DNA of 64,000 nt, from the NCBI GenBank assembly GCA_021325515.1, contig JAJPHC010000032.1:47341-111340 (forward strand), given 5' to 3'. A program made the position numbers and the translations under genes. The notes beneath the pieces were generated by a model that was not told where the DNA came from, made no database searches, and saw only the letters and a program-made list of their open reading frames with translations. This DNA comes from Acidobacteriota bacterium. GTDB taxonomy: Bacteria; Acidobacteriota; Thermoanaerobaculia; Gp7-AA8. Of the stretch, positions 62,626-64,000 are shown in pieces; the first letter of the stretch is position 1, and every line of letters starts with the position of its first letter.

Positions 62626-63884
62626 AACTGAAATCGATTCTGATCCTCACCCTGCTCGCCGGCGTGCTCGCCGGTTGTACCGAGCCGCTGCCGCCTGCTG
62701 TGGAACCGCAGGGCGACGCGCGATTCCTCATCGATCCGCGGACGGGCTACGACAAGCCGTCCGATCCAAATGCCGACCGCAAGCTGGATGCAGCATGGCG
62801 CTACTTCCTCGCCGGCAACGACGCCGAAGCGGCGAAGCGAATCCGCGAGACCGGCGGCTATCCGCCTGCCTCACTCCTCACCGCCGCGCTGGCGATCCGC
62901 AGCGGAAACCTCAACGACGCCGGAGCGATCGTCTCGCGCCTGCTCGATGAGCATCCGGCCTGGACGGCGGCTCGCGTCTATGCGGCCGAGATCTCTCTCG
63001 CGCATGGCGACGCGGCCGATGCCTATCGCCTCTATCGCCAGATCGCGAATCCGCCTCCGATCGTCGCCACGCGCACGGCCGACGTGGAGAAGCGGATGTT
63101 CGATCAGATCACCGCCAGCGCCCAGTCGATGCCGCCGGCACAGGCGGTCTCCGCTCTGCGCGAAGCGCTGCAGCTCGAGCCCACTGCATCCGCGGTTCGC
63201 ATGATGCTCGTTCAGAAGCTACTGGCGCTGAAGAACTTCGAAGAGGCGCGGCGCGAGCTCGATCCGGTTCTGAATACCGAGGCCGACCGGGTCGATGTGC
63301 AGGAGGCGCTGGCGGAGATCGAAGTGGGGCGCGGGCGCTATCAGGAGGCGATCGTCCGTTACGACCGTCTGGTCAAGCGCACGAACGATCCGCGTTACGT
63401 GCAGCGGCTGAATCAGCTCAAGGACGATTTCGCAAACGCGAACATGCCGCCTCAATTTCTCCGCGCGCGCGAGAGCGATGCGATCACCCGCGCCGATTTC
63501 GCAGTGCTGCTCTACTGGAAAGTCCCCTCCATCCGCTTCGCGCAGAACCTCGCCGTTCCACCCATCGCAGTCGATCTCGAGTCCGACGTGTCGGGACGTG
63601 AGGAGATGATCCGCGCGATCGCGCTAGGGATCTTCCCCGTCGATCCCGTCACGCGCCGCGCCAGCCCGTCAGCCCAACTGAGCGCTGCAGCAACGGCACG
63701 AGCCGCAGCACGCGCGCTCACATCCCGCGGCGCAGCCTGCGCACACGACGCAGGCAACGACCCCCAGAAAGTCCTCGCCGCCTGCGGCGTGATCGACCCC
63801 GCAGCAGGCACCCTCCCCGAAGCCACCGTCACGGGCAGACTGGCAGCCCAGATGGCAGAGGAGATCGATCGGGTGCTGAAGTGA
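62622..63884 (+). CDS. TPR-like lipoprotein
   Basis: The 420-residue protein is a lipoprotein with an LAGC lipobox (Cys19). Helical repeats with a tetratricopeptide-like pattern fill about 45-275 (AWRYFLAGNDAEAAKRIRET, ALQLEPTASAVRMMLVQKLL, EEARRELDPVLNTEADRVDV, GRYQEAIVRYDRLVKRTNDP). A C-terminal SLH-like part may follow (ITRADFAVLLYWKVPSIRF). Start is TTG at 62622, overlapping the miaA stop. It probably scaffolds other envelope proteins; partner unknown. Confidence 0.75.
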   Translation: MKLKSILILTLLAGVLAGCTEPLPPAVEPQGDARFLIDPRTGYDKPSDPNADRKLDAAWRYFLAGNDAEAAKRIRETGGYPPASLLTAALAIRSGNLNDAGAIVSRLLDEHPAWTAARVYAAEISLAHGDAADAYRLYRQIANPPPIVATRTADVEKRMFDQITASAQSMPPAQAVSALREALQLEPTASAVRMMLVQKLLALKNFEEARRELDPVLNTEADRVDVQEALAEIEVGRGRYQEAIVRYDRLVKRTNDPRYVQRLNQLKDDFANANMPPQFLRARESDAITRADFAVLLYWKVPSIRFAQNLAVPPIAVDLESDVSGREEMIRAIALGIFPVDPVTRRASPSAQLSAAATARAAARALTSRGAACAHDAGNDPQKVLAACGVIDPAAGTLPEATVTGRLAAQMAEEIDRVLK

Positions 63885-64000
63885 ATGGATGGGATGGGAC
63901 TATGGGACCTATAGGACCTATGGGACCTATGGGGAGAAGATGTTTCCGCCTATAGGACCTCTGGAAGCTCTTGGGAGAATACGGTTTCCGCCCATGGGAC
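63885..64000. repeat. GGGACCTATAGGACC repeat cluster (family D), open at the edge
   Basis: Tandem GGGACCTATAGGACC units and two copies of a core like GGGAGAAGATGTTTCCGCC run past the window end. It is the third family D cluster. Confidence 0.85.

Overview
The window is a dense, GC-rich chromosomal segment from a Gram-negative bacterium, most likely an Acidobacteriota member. The main clue is a tandem pair of secreted proteins of the acidobacterial VWFA-related type (28770-32037). LPS heptose genes, a LolD-type ATPase, RlpA, type IV pilus ATPases and a DUF4331 protein fit a diderm of that phylum. No transposase, phage gene, rRNA, tRNA or CRISPR array was seen; almost every gene is chromosomal housekeeping, cell-surface or signalling.

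Layout. 1-1180: the start of a B12-dependent ribonucleotide reductase gene (nrdJ, minus strand) behind a 50-codon ORF, a good -35/-10 promoter and two NrdR-like boxes spaced 32 bp apart; beyond them lies a gene-free stretch with about 16 imperfect 9-mers repeated every 11-13 bp (DnaA-box-like). 1182-4090: two membrane proteins and a UbiA prenyltransferase. 4138-8483: NYN/LOTUS RNase-like protein, nadB, a methyltransferase, ruvB. 8563-14582: type IV pilus block pilS, pilC, pilT, pilB. 14761-17218: LPS heptose genes (waaC, rfaE2, rfaE1). 17298-24370: DUF5522, CheW, chemoreceptor, twin-FHA protein, two GGDEF proteins (one degenerate), a four-repeat YARHG protein. 24411-28616: VOC protein, a decayed MazF locus with intact antitoxin, clpC, lolD. 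28770-36219: two VWFA proteins, an NTF2-like/amidohydrolase fusion, an M20D amidohydrolase and an SDR. 36408-39672: DUF4331 protein, secreted protein, CusF-like lipoprotein, PilZ protein. 39871-43281: an osmoprotectant-type ABC transporter in an operon with moeA. 43416-49529: lysine/diaminopimelate operon asd-lysC-dapB-dapA-dapD-aminotransferase. 49568-52586: beta-lactamase-like serine hydrolase, M15-like peptidase and a GCS/amidoligase-like protein, the best candidate for an undescribed functional unit. 52613-54492: small membrane protein, lytic transglycosylase, RlpA. 54541-58091: sensor-less histidine kinase, S51-like protein lacking its nucleophile, sucD, sucC. 58114-63884: TrmA/RlmD-type RNA methyltransferase, comEC, a zinc-ribbon membrane protein, miaA, and a TPR-like lipoprotein.

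The intergenic spaces carry at least eight families of short palindromic or tandem repeats. Several have been absorbed into genes: the C-terminus of lysC, the C-terminus of moeA (also locally duplicated), the N-terminus of waaC, the stop codon of the amidoligase-like gene and an in-frame insert in the RNA methyltransferase. Many genes overlap by 1-4 bases (ATGA, GTGA, TTGA), indicating translational coupling. Functionally, type IV pili, CheW/MCP, diguanylate cyclase and PilZ genes suggest c-di-GMP-linked surface motility, and comEC with pilB/C/T suggests DNA uptake capacity. Names rest on motif recognition by eye; no database search was possible.
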